Source: Moraxella lacunata (GTDB taxonomy: Bacteria; Pseudomonadota; Gammaproteobacteria; Pseudomonadales; Moraxellaceae). From it: a DNA stretch of 11,693 bases. Positions 1 to 6,920 of this stretch are shown here, piece by piece. The notes below the pieces were generated by a model that made no database searches, was not told the origin of the DNA, and saw only the letters and a program-made list of their open reading frames with translations. The first letter of the stretch is position 1. Each line of letters starts with the position of its first letter. The translations under genes were made by a program, and so were the position numbers. The stretch covers positions 1-11,693 of the forward strand of contig NZ_MXAN01000074.1 in assembly GCF_002027545.1 (NCBI RefSeq), in the 5' to 3' direction.

Positions 1-94
1 GTATTGTAAGCATGTGTTGATAAGTAGTTCTTTTTATACCAAAGTATCGTTTAAACTCACTGTCGTTTAGTTTTTCAGCTTGCTTGGGTGTCAT
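1..94 (-). CDS. Transposase N-terminus, IS5-like (partial, runs off the window)
   Basis: Thirty-one codons are open from an ATG at 94-92 to the left edge with no stop. The product starts MTPKQAEKLNDSEFKRYFGI and continues with a KRTTYQHML segment. This short helical start, with the pattern FKRYFGIKRTTYQHML, resembles the N-terminal helix-turn-helix of IS5-family transposases of the DDE superfamily. The family is inferred from pattern memory only, because the catalytic residues lie outside the window. The ATG sits 64 bases inside a terminal inverted repeat (143-158), which is the usual place for a transposase start. An extended -10 promoter lies between them. The ribosome binding site is weak. 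The gene disrupts the adhesin gene to its right. Confidence 0.6.
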   Translation of the reverse strand, partial: MTPKQAEKLNDSEFKRYFGIKRTTYQHMLTI

Positions 95-121
95 GTCTTG
101 GTTTTTTAAGGTTAAATGGGT

Positions 122-130
122 ATTATAACA
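122..130 (-). promoter_or_regulatory. Extended -10 promoter of the IS transposase
   Basis: The minus strand reads TGTTATAAT, a perfect TATAAT with a TGn extension, 28 bases upstream of the transposase ATG. No convincing -35 hexamer is visible, which is common for extended -10 promoters. It points into the transposase gene. Confidence 0.45.
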
Positions 131-160
131 TGATGTGTTGTTGGTTTGGAAAGGGGTCTA

Positions 161-1155
161 ATGGTGACAGTTTTATCTTGCGAGGTCACTTCGGTTTTTG
201 CCGCTTTGACGTTGGTATTGATATTATTAATGGCGTTATGCAACTGACTGCCATTTATCGCATCTTTACTGGTAGCAGAAATATCGCCATCTGCAACATT
301 GGTGATTTTATTACCCGCAACATCAACTTTATCTTTGGTAAACAATGAACCATTATTGATGGTAACGCCGTCGTTGTTGATGGTGGTATCGCCTGCTTTC
401 ACACTGTCAACCGTGATGTTTTTGGCTAATTTAATATCCAAAGTATCACTACCATTAGCTACCACGCCAATGTTGCCATCTGAAAGCTTAGTGGCATCAG
501 TTACACCGCCTTTAACATTAACGGTTTCACCCAACTTACGAGTAACATTATCACCACTGTCGCCTGCAAAGGTTAGTGGTTTAAATGCTTGAATTGCAGT
601 TTGGTTGATGGCATCATTGATGTTATTAACAGGATTGCCGTTTACAGTAACAGGGGCGTTGGTTACGGTAACATCGCCAACTTTTAAGCCATCGTTGTTG
701 ATGGTGGTGTCGCCTGTGGTTACAGAACCAGTGCCGCCTAAGTTTAGGTTATTTTTCAATGCGACTTTATATTTTTTGCCACCTGTGTCGTTGGTGCCAT
801 CTTCAATAACTGTCACGTTATCACCAACGACAACACCTTCTTCTTTGGCGATTTGTGCTTTGGTAGCATCTGATAAATCAATGGCGTAATCTGTCGTCAC
901 TGCTTGTGTGGTCGCATCAGTACTGGATGTTTCTGTTTTCTTTAACGCACCACTTACCGATACCGTCGTTTTGTCTGCACTAACGGTATATTCTGTATTA
1001 TTGCCATCAACTTTAGATTGAATATGTGTGTTACTGCCTTTAATAACTGTGGTGGTTTTTTCGCTATCGTTAATAGCTTTAGCCACTTGCTCTGCTGTAG
1101 CGAAGTTATCGCCTGCTTTATCAGCTACTACATTACCTGCATTATTTACAGTTAA
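161..1155 (-). pseudogene. Adhesin stalk fragment downstream of the frameshift
   Basis: This is the continuation of the adhesin in another frame. It is open from 1155 and starts LTVNNAGNVVADKAGDNFAT, then EQVAKAIND. A GTG at 1086 could be read as a start, but there is no sign of a real gene start there, and the homology-like pattern begins upstream of it. It carries repeated stalk modules (DTTINNDG twice) and a neck motif, ISATSKDAINGSQLHNAI, near 235-290. Coding similarity ends at TVTI (about 161). The open frame then continues through the IS end to a stop at 112-114, adding 15 foreign residues. The fragment has no start signal, no signal peptide and no translocator, so it is unlikely to yield a functional product by itself. 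Confidence 0.75.
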
Positions 1156-4148
1156 GCAGATTTGTTTACATCAAAGGTGATGTCCGAGCCTACAGCTCGT
1201 GCAGTTGTACCTGTGCCATTTACAAAGTTAATGTCTTTGTTGTTTTGGTTTAGTGTTTCGACCTGCGTACCATTTACCGAAGTAGTCAATTCTTGGACGG
1301 CAGTATCGGCTTTAGCCAACGAATCCTTAGAAGCTTGTGATAAATCAACCTTGTAATCAGTCACATTTTTAGCATCTTTTGTGCCTGCAACAACCGTCAC
1401 TGCATCAGAACCATTACTTACAGTTGTGCCATTGGCGTTGACTGTGTAGACTTTGGAACCATCAGGATTATCTGTAGCGACAACATCAGTCACGTTGGTG
1501 CCAGCAACTACTGTAGATTTGACTGCTTTAATGGCATCGTGAACAGTGTTTTTGTTGGTATCGCCAATATTATTGGCAGTCAGTTCACCAGTGTTCGGGT
1601 TAAGTGTTGTCTCGCCACCAATGATATTCTTGGTAGTTTTAGCGACATTACCCAATACATCTTGTGTTAAGTAAAGCTGGCTACCGTTAATCGCATCAGT
1701 AGAATCGGCAGAGATTTTACCTGCGGCGACATTAATAATCTGACGCTCTTTTCCAGTTGCACCGACAGAAACAACACCCACAGGCATGCCGGCAAATGAG
1801 CCGTAAGTAATGCCGTTTACCGTGCCATTTTCAATATCATTTGCCCGACCTGCTGTCGTTGTCGCAGAATCTTCGCTGCTTTCATTACCCAAAATCACAT
1901 TATTTGCAGCGGTAGTGGTCACTTTATTACCCAATACCATGGTATTTTGAGCATTAACGGTATTTTCATTACCAATAATCACAGAGTCGCTGGCATCAGC
2001 TGTCGCAGCTATTGTATTCTTATAACCCAACACAAATGCACGGTCTACGTTTTGTGTTTGGGTTAAAGTGGACGTATCAGTAATAACGCCTGCACCATTA
2101 CGGGTTGCTGTTGCACCGACGTTATTTTGACCACCTAAAGTCAATACATTATCACTGGCAGAGCCAATGGCGTTATTATTACCTAAAGAATACGAGTTTG
2201 TACCTTGTATCACAGATGGGTCACCAATCGCACCAGAGCCTTGACCGCTGACCACATTACCTGTACCAATGGAGATAGTGTCCTTGGCAGTGGCTTGTGC
2301 ACCCTTACCGATGGCGATGGCGTTTTCACCTTCCGTACTTGCATTCACACCTAGAGCAACCGAATAATTACCATTGGTACGGGCTGCTTTATTTTGCACA
2401 ACTGTTACATCATTATCATTACTAACCACTCTTTCATCTTCGCTTGAACCAATGGCGATAGAACCTACGCCAGTTGCGGTCGTACCCATGCCAACAGCAA
2501 TAGCATTATTATTACTGCGAGACCAAGCTCCAATGGATAAGGTATTATCAATGACTAATCTATCTGCATCAGAATTACCACGTCCTGCCCGTTTACCCAT
2601 GGCAATATTGTTTGTGCCACTAATATTACTACCCGCCTCAATCAAAGCAGAGAAGTTGTCATGACCTGTAACATTCTGACCCGTGCGACTATCCATGGAA
2701 TAGTTGGTATTGCCTTGTACATTATTCCCTGCAACATGACCTATTGCCACGTTTTCTGTTCCCTTTACTGTTTTGCCTGCACCATTGCCAATCGCCACCC
2801 CATGAGTATTGGCATTTGAGTCATTACCTGCATGAACACCGATACTTACTGCGTTCGTCTGAGTACCACCTGCATTTAATCCAATAGTAACAGACTTATC
2901 GCCCGCCTCTGTCTTAAAACCCTGAGCCACACCACCGTAGGCTGCCTTTGCACCGCCTCCAACAGCGACGTTGTCACCACGATTTACACCGCCAACCAGA
3001 CCAGATGTAGTTTCAGCACCAGCACCGATAGCGACCGCATTACGACCTGTTGCATTAGCACCAGCACCGACAGCAGTTGTTGCATTAGCACCAGCACCGA
3101 CAGCAGTTGTTGCACTTGCAGACTCTCTGCGTACATTTGCATTTGTAACATCTGCTGTTGTTTGACCATTCATGTTGTTAGAAACAGCATTTGCTCCTAT
3201 CGCAATAGAATCTTTGGTAGTTGCAGAAGCTTTATCACCAACAGCAATCGCCGCCGAATTAGTAGCTTGGGCAGCTGTTCCTATCGCAATAGATGACTTG
3301 CCAGTCGATTTTGCACCAGCAGCAGCGGCAAATGAACCTTCGTTAGTAGCGGTCGAACCCACCCCCAAAGCAACCGAAGTAGTGCCAGAAGCCTCAGTAC
3401 GAGTACCAAATGCTGTTGACAGGGCACCCTCTGCACGAGATTGCACACCAACTGCTACCGCAGCTTCTCCAGCTTTGGTTGGCACATAGCGGGCTTGACT
3501 GCCATCAAAATGAACCAGAAAATCATTGGTAATTTCCTTATATTTTTTTGCTGCGAATGTGTTATTTAAAGCCCCAGTATTACCAGTAACATTATATTTT
3601 GGTGGGTTAAGAGATGCCACTTTATCCAAGTCATCACCACCAATGGCAATTGATGAGTTGCCTTCAGCTCTCGCTTGAGCACCTAAAGCCGTTGCTTGAT
3701 CTCCCGAAGCGATAGTTTGGTAACCAATAGCTACTGATTGCTGATTGTTACCTGCTGTTCCGTGACTAAACACTTGATCTGAACCCACCCAAGTGGATTT
3801 GCCGGGATTGGTAAAGGTGCTAGCTTCATAGCCAATTGCCACCCCACCATAGACCGCCTCTGAATTGACACCAACAGCGACGTTTTGTGCGGTATTCTTA
3901 TTCCGATTATCCGCCTCACTTGCAGCCCAAGCATTATTACCGATAGCAACACCTTGAAGTCCGTTACCACTTACCTCCCCCACTTTGGCACCAGTACCCA
4001 CAGCTAAGGAATTAGCCTCATTTGCCACACCCCCAAACTCCCCCTGTGCCCATACCGATGACGATAACATCATCCCTACTGTTAATGCCGTCAAGGTAAA
4101 TAGACTTCTTTCCAAACCCTGATTTTTGTAGATTTTTAAAAACTTCAA
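1152..4148 (-). CDS. Main head and stalk fragment of trimeric autotransporter adhesin (998 codons from TTG)
   Basis: This long open frame begins at a TTG inside the inserted element. Residues 1-14 (MKFLKIYKNQGLER) come from the element. Residues 15-36 (SLFTLTALTVGMML, then SSSVWAQ) are the native hydrophobic core and cleavage region of a signal peptide. From about residue 45 to 790 the protein is a YadA-like head made of many short repeats such as SIAIG and VAIGNGA. A neck motif, ISADSTDAINGSQLY, lies near residue 816, followed by a stalk with TTVSNGSDAVTV. It ends at a premature TAA (1154-1152) directly after FDVNKSA. There is no C-terminal barrel anchor. A tandem 30-bp duplication lies at 3051-3110. 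The native start is the ESPR ATG at 4332. The TTG has no good ribosome binding site, although the chimeric N-terminus would resemble a plain Sec signal peptide. Confidence 0.75.
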   Translation of the reverse strand: MKFLKIYKNQGLERSLFTLTALTVGMMLSSSVWAQGEFGGVANEANSLAVGTGAKVGEVSGNGLQGVAIGNNAWAASEADNRNKNTAQNVAVGVNSEAVYGGVAIGYEASTFTNPGKSTWVGSDQVFSHGTAGNNQQSVAIGYQTIASGDQATALGAQARAEGNSSIAIGGDDLDKVASLNPPKYNVTGNTGALNNTFAAKKYKEITNDFLVHFDGSQARYVPTKAGEAAVAVGVQSRAEGALSTAFGTRTEASGTTSVALGVGSTATNEGSFAAAAGAKSTGKSSIAIGTAAQATNSAAIAVGDKASATTKDSIAIGANAVSNNMNGQTTADVTNANVRRESASATTAVGAGANATTAVGAGANATGRNAVAIGAGAETTSGLVGGVNRGDNVAVGGGAKAAYGGVAQGFKTEAGDKSVTIGLNAGGTQTNAVSIGVHAGNDSNANTHGVAIGNGAGKTVKGTENVAIGHVAGNNVQGNTNYSMDSRTGQNVTGHDNFSALIEAGSNISGTNNIAMGKRAGRGNSDADRLVIDNTLSIGAWSRSNNNAIAVGMGTTATGVGSIAIGSSEDERVVSNDNDVTVVQNKAARTNGNYSVALGVNASTEGENAIAIGKGAQATAKDTISIGTGNVVSGQGSGAIGDPSVIQGTNSYSLGNNNAIGSASDNVLTLGGQNNVGATATRNGAGVITDTSTLTQTQNVDRAFVLGYKNTIAATADASDSVIIGNENTVNAQNTMVLGNKVTTTAANNVILGNESSEDSATTTAGRANDIENGTVNGITYGSFAGMPVGVVSVGATGKERQIINVAAGKISADSTDAINGSQLYLTQDVLGNVAKTTKNIIGGETTLNPNTGELTANNIGDTNKNTVHDAIKAVKSTVVAGTNVTDVVATDNPDGSKVYTVNANGTTVSNGSDAVTVVAGTKDAKNVTDYKVDLSQASKDSLAKADTAVQELTTSVNGTQVETLNQNNKDINFVNGTGTTARAVGSDITFDVNKSA
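3051..3110 (-). repeat. Exact tandem 30-bp duplication in the adhesin head
   Basis: Positions 3051-3080 and 3081-3110 are identical. The unit is ten codons long, so it adds one in-frame copy of an ATTAVGAGAN-type head repeat. This is the kind of slippage or recombination event that changes head length in this family without breaking the frame. Confidence 0.9.
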
Positions 4149-4193
4149 CCCTAATACTTACAAGGGTTTATTTTTAGTTTGGAAAGAGATTTA
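4101..4193. mobile_element. MITE-like element, copy A, in the adhesin signal-peptide region
   Basis: The core is 89 bases (4103-4191) flanked by TA at 4101-4102 and 4192-4193. The ends are imperfect inverted repeats: GACTTCTTTCCAAAC on the left and AATCTCTTTCCAAAC read inward from the right (12 of 15 match, inner 11 identical). A second inner pair, AACCCT and AGGGTT, extends the hairpin potential. It is too short to code for a transposase. It matches copy B at 85 of 89 positions. Its left end matches the IS end at 143-158 in 14 of 16 bases. It adds an in-frame TAA (4176-4174) and a frameshift to the adhesin. Confidence 0.85.
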
Positions 4194-4332
4194 ATACCTT
4201 AGTGGTAAATTTTGGTAGACTGCTTGAACCGACTGTTCCTGCTGATGATTTGCCTTGTGATTTGGCAAATTCACAGACTGCTTGGAAAGTCTGGGTTGAC
4301 TTATTCCAGATGACACGATAAATATTGTTCAT
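4174..4332 (-). pseudogene. ESPR signal-peptide fragment of the autotransporter (52 codons)
   Basis: The reading frame starts at ATG 4332-4330 with MNNIYRVIWNKSTQTFQAV, followed by CEFAKSQGKSS and later SSSLPKFTTKV. This matches the extended signal peptide region (ESPR) seen at the N-terminus of large autotransporters such as Hag, UspA and MID, which slows inner-membrane export. An AGGA ribosome binding site lies six bases upstream (minus-strand sequence of 4339-4342), which makes this the true start of the adhesin. The frame runs into the inserted element, adds about six foreign codons (LNLFPN) and stops at TAA 4176-4174. The hydrophobic part of the signal peptide follows only after the element, in another frame. 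On its own this product would be a useless 52-residue peptide. Confidence 0.85.
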
Positions 4333-4393
4333 GACAATTCCTATTTAATTAAAATAATGGGCAATACATCCACACCAAAAGCTCATTTAAGCC

Positions 4394-4426
4394 ATTATAG
4401 CCACAACAAACTGACAAAATTTGTCA
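4394..4426 (-). promoter_or_regulatory. Putative adhesin promoter with a palindromic operator
   Basis: On the minus strand a perfect TATAAT (4399-4394) lies about 60 bases upstream of the ESPR ATG. Just upstream, where the -35 element would be, sits a perfect 15-base palindrome, TGACAAATTTTGTCA on the minus strand (4412-4426), with seven-base arms and one central base. No good -35 hexamer is visible, so an activator or repressor bound at the palindrome is plausible. The identity of the regulator is unknown. Confidence 0.45.
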
Positions 4427-4750
4427 TCTTACTACGACAGCTTAATACTGTGACTATCGTCTTTTTGATAATAATTGTATACAGACAAAGGGAATACATC
4501 ACAATTTTACCCTTCATACCAATTTAACTACCACTCATCATGCAAAAGTTATACCTATTCACTCAGATTTAAAGAAAACAGTGAACATTTTTACCAATAA
4601 TTATTATTAATCCAACAGATAGTAAGCAACCAGTAACAACCATTACAAGTAAAAACTCTTGTAAACACTTATCGCAAGATAGAGCGTGCCTGCCCTTTAT
4701 GACACAATTTAAAATTTAGAAATATTTTAAAAATAAAATGATGTTTTTGC
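4427..4750. other. AT-rich intergenic stretch with no gene seen
   Basis: No open frame with a start and ribosome binding site, no RNA gene and no clear repeat is visible here. The stretch is strongly AT-rich and contains stop codons in all frames. Confidence 0.6.
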
Positions 4751-4841
4751 ATGAAAAATGGCTATCCGACCACTTAATCAGGCAAATTTTAAGATTTTTA
4801 CAACTTAATTTTTAAAATTAAGTGGTCGGATTGTTTTTCAT
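4751..4841. repeat. Large inverted-repeat (hairpin) element upstream of ccoG
   Basis: A perfect 15-base inverted repeat, ATCCGACCACTTAAT (4764-4778) and its complement (4817-4831), encloses a 38-base AT-rich spacer. Outside it the arms continue as ATGAAAAA (4751-4758) and TTTTTCAT (4834-4841) after a small bulge, giving a 91-base hairpin. Inner AATTTTAA and TTAAAATT segments (4786-4793 and 4812-4819) can also pair. It is unrelated in sequence to the TA-flanked element at 4101. It may be another small non-autonomous element or a structured terminator. The sequence does not decide between these. Confidence 0.65.
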
Positions 4842-4997
4842 ATTAAAAGCTTGTTTGATAGAAGATTTGCAAACTTTACTTTTTCCTTGAAAAACGTGCG
4901 ATTTTTCTCATTTTTCATTGCAAATACAAAAGACAGGCATGCCCTAATTAATCCTTTAAAAAATTATGGAAAAGGTGTAGAATATGTTTATTCCAAA

Positions 4998-5011
4998 TTG
5001 ATAAAAATCAC
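4998..5011 (+). promoter_or_regulatory. Possible FNR box upstream of ccoG
   Basis: TTGATAAAAATCAC fits the FNR consensus TTGAT-N4-ATCAA with one mismatch. It lies about 60 bases before the ccoG ATG, which would allow class II activation from a start site near 5046-5052. AATACT (5040-5045) is a weak -10 candidate. Microaerobic control is expected for a cbb3 assembly factor. The neighbouring bases also make a looser palindrome, TTGATA-N8-TATCAA (4998-5017), so another regulator is possible. Confidence 0.4.
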
Positions 5012-5069
5012 TATCAATCATTATGCCCAGCCAAGAGCGAATACTCGCCACAACAGCTAAGGTTATATC

Positions 5070-6632
5070 ATGTCAGAACCATCCGATAATTCTGTAAAAA
5101 ATACAGAAACTGCCGAACCCAAAGTTTTTGACCCCAAAGCAAGCGATACAGCACAGAACTCGCCCGCCGAGCCATCCCCTGCTGATAAGCCTGATACCAG
5201 CACCCCGCCACCTAAAAAAACCAAAAAGCCCAAGCCACCACCTGAGAAGCTGATACCGCATTCTAAGGACATGGACGCCACCAAGAAACGGGTGCATCCA
5301 CGCTTTGTCTCGGGCAAATATCAGAATATTCGTCTGGTGAGCATGTACGCCATTTTGGCGGGATTTTTGATATTGCCATGGATAAAATGGGGTGGTCGTC
5401 AGGCGATACAGTTTGATGTCGCCGAACCAAAGTTTTATATCTTTGGGGCGACGTTTATGCCACAGGACTTTTATTTCTTTGCCTTTATCTTTATGATTGC
5501 TGCCTTTACACTGTTTATGGTGACGGTCTATGCAGGGCGTGTGTTCTGTGGCTATGCCTGCCCACAGACGATCTATGTACACTTGTATCAACACGTAGAA
5601 AAATGGGTACTGGGCGAGCGTAATAAACGCATCAAGTTCGACAAAGAGCCTAATAGTGCTTCCAAGATTGGCAAAAAACTACTCATTCATCTGATATGGG
5701 GTGTCATGAGTATGATTACCGCCATGACATTCATGTCACTTGTAGTCGGGACGGAATACCTATTCTTTAATGGAGCAACACCGTTCTTTATGGGTTGGAG
5801 CAAGATGACATGGATATTCTTTGGTATCATCACTTTTGTCACACACATGAACGCAGGCTACATGCGTGAACATATGTGCGTCCATTTTTGTCCTTATGGT
5901 CGTTTCCAATCAGTAATGTTTGACAAAGACACCTTGCTCGTCTCCTATGACTATGATCGTGGCGAACCCCGTGGGGCTCGCAAAAAAGGCGACCACCCCG
6001 AAGGCTATGGCGACTGTGTGGACTGCACCATGTGTGTACAAGTATGTCCTACGGGTATCGACATTCGTGATGGTTTGCAAGTAGAGTGCATCCAGTGTGC
6101 GGCGTGTATCGATGCGTGTAATGAAATCATGGATAAAGTGGGCTACCCTCGCGGCTTGATTCGCTACACTACCGAACGTCAGCTTGTCCACAAAGAAAAA
6201 ACCAAAATCATCAGCTTCCGTATCTTTGCCTACATCTTTATCCTTAGCGTGCTTGTGGTGGTTGCAGCACTGGTAGCCACAGGGCGTGACTCCTTGGAGC
6301 TTGAGATTCGCCACAACCGCAAGCAGATCAGCAGTGTCGGACGTGACGGCATGGTTGAGAACAGCTATGTCCTAAAAATCGTCAATAAGACCAATGAGCG
6401 ACAAGTCTATAAAGTCAAACTAGAACCTGTCGATGGCTTAACCTTAAAATCTCGCTTTAAGGAGTTACCACTCAAAGCCAACGAGCCGTATGATTTGCCT
6501 GTGAGTATCTTTGGCGACCCTGCCAAAATCAGTGGCACCATGCCTGTCACCATTACCGTCTATACCGAAGATGGCAAGTACAGTGCCAGCAGACAAGACG
6601 TGTTTGTCTACGAACCAAAAACCAAGAAGTAG
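5070..6632 (+). CDS. ccoG: Cytochrome c oxidase accessory protein CcoG (FixG/RdxA family)
   Basis: This is an inner-membrane polyferredoxin needed for assembly of cbb3-type oxidase. In studied homologues it acts as a cupric reductase supplying Cu(I) for the binuclear centre. The 520 residues show membrane segments near 85-105, 133-155, 205-227, 246-265 and 383-403. A conserved CGYACPQ lies at C160/C164 and CVHFCPYGRFQ at C270/C274. A two-cluster [4Fe-4S] domain has C316, C319, C322, C326P and C340, C343, C346, C350. The C-terminal 110 residues form the Ig-like FixG tail. The first 75 residues are a Pro/Lys/Glu-rich extension longer than usual for the family. The start has AAGG (5059-5062) seven bases before the ATG. 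A terminator follows directly, so it is probably monocistronic. The structural ccoNOPQ genes are not in the window. Confidence 0.95.
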   Translation: MSEPSDNSVKNTETAEPKVFDPKASDTAQNSPAEPSPADKPDTSTPPPKKTKKPKPPPEKLIPHSKDMDATKKRVHPRFVSGKYQNIRLVSMYAILAGFLILPWIKWGGRQAIQFDVAEPKFYIFGATFMPQDFYFFAFIFMIAAFTLFMVTVYAGRVFCGYACPQTIYVHLYQHVEKWVLGERNKRIKFDKEPNSASKIGKKLLIHLIWGVMSMITAMTFMSLVVGTEYLFFNGATPFFMGWSKMTWIFFGIITFVTHMNAGYMREHMCVHFCPYGRFQSVMFDKDTLLVSYDYDRGEPRGARKKGDHPEGYGDCVDCTMCVQVCPTGIDIRDGLQVECIQCAACIDACNEIMDKVGYPRGLIRYTTERQLVHKEKTKIISFRIFAYIFILSVLVVVAALVATGRDSLELEIRHNRKQISSVGRDGMVENSYVLKIVNKTNERQVYKVKLEPVDGLTLKSRFKELPLKANEPYDLPVSIFGDPAKISGTMPVTITVYTEDGKYSASRQDVFVYEPKTKK

Positions 6633-6643
6633 TCAAATAATAC

Positions 6644-6679
6644 AAACCCTGTCTTTGACAGGGTTTTGTTTTTGTTTTT
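6644..6679 (+). terminator. Rho-independent terminator of ccoG
   Basis: A ten-base perfect stem, AAACCCTGTC (6644-6653) and GACAGGGTTT (6657-6666), with a TTT loop is followed by a T-rich run up to 6679. It begins 12 bases after the ccoG stop. Confidence 0.9.
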
Positions 6680-6731
6680 AAAATGGGTCAGTGTTTGTAC
6701 ACCTAACAAACTTAATATTTACCACAGGCTT

Positions 6732-6801
6732 TGTAGGACTGGCTCCGCACGTCCTTTGATAACATAGCAATTTTTATAGGCGTGCACAGCACGCCCCTAC
6801 A
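6732..6801. repeat. REP-like double hairpin between ccoG and cydC
   Basis: The 70-base stretch begins TGTAGG and ends CCTACA, an outer inverted pair. Inside the right half is a perfect GGCGTGC-ACA-GCACGCC hairpin (6779-6795). Inside the left half is a weaker GGAC (6736-6739) and GTCC (6750-6753) hairpin. Its location between two convergent terminators is typical of REP or BIME-like intergenic repeats. No second copy is present in the window. Confidence 0.5.
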
Positions 6802-6858
6802 CCCAAACACCGTTGCATTTGTAGCAATTTTAAAGATTCTCGGGTGTATTAAGCAATC

Positions 6859-6884
6859 AAAAAGGGTAAGACAACTTACCCTTT
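6859..6884 (-). terminator. Rho-independent terminator of cydDC
   Basis: A perfect ten-base stem, AAAGGGTAAG (6861-6870) and CTTACCCTTT (6875-6884), has a four-base loop. On the minus strand it is followed by a short run of five T residues. It lies 37 bases beyond the cydC stop. Confidence 0.8.
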
Positions 6885-6920
6885 AGACGGTTAAATCCCA
6901 TTCAAAATCACCTTGCTTAA

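Larger units (their letters stand above)
1..160 (-). mobile_element. End of an insertion sequence, probably IS5-like
   Basis: The terminal inverted repeat is at 143-158 and reads, outside to inside on the minus strand, GACCCCTTTCCAAACC. A TA at 159-160 fits a duplicated TA target. The adhesin reading frame is typical up to this point (TVTI) and then turns into 15 unrelated residues ending at a stop at 112-114, so the junction lies at 159-160. The same end sequence, with two mismatches in 16, forms the left end of the two short elements at 4103 and 10733. The other IS end and its target duplication are outside the window. Confidence 0.7.
161..4332 (-). pseudogene. Trimeric autotransporter adhesin (Hag/UspA/YadA-like), disrupted locus
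   Basis: This is the whole adhesin locus as it would read without damage. It starts with an ESPR at 4332, followed by a hydrophobic signal core, a very long YadA-like head of AIG-x-x-A repeats, and two neck/stalk units ending in DAINGSQL. The C-terminal translocator barrel must lie beyond the IS. Three lesions are visible: the 91-bp net insertion at 4101-4191 in the signal peptide, a one-base deletion near 1156, and the IS insertion at 160. Deleting 91 bases joins TTKVL to FTLTALTV in frame and gives one continuous signal peptide. Members of this family are outer-membrane trimers that bind host matrix or cells. As it stands the gene cannot make an anchored adhesin from one reading frame. Reassignment as functional would need excision of the inserts or an assembly error at the single-base indel. 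Confidence 0.8.

Noticed and set aside
88..348. 86-codon plus-strand open frame at the left edge
   Set aside because: It crosses the IS/adhesin junction antisense to both. It is a chance frame.
3051..3110. Tandem repeats as a CRISPR array
   Set aside because: Only two adjacent units without spacers, inside a coding head repeat. No CRISPR array or cas gene is seen in the window.
2971..3489. Open frames on the plus strand opposite the adhesin head
   Set aside because: They are mirror readings of the repetitive AIG-type head (Ala/Pro/Val-rich low complexity), with no ribosome binding site.
4851..5060. 69-codon open frame just before ccoG
   Set aside because: It starts at a TTG without a ribosome binding site, runs across the putative FNR box and has no recognisable pattern.
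5073..5594. 173-codon open frame antisense to ccoG
   Set aside because: It lies wholly opposite the well-supported ccoG, its product is rich in W, R and H with no family pattern, and it has no start signal.
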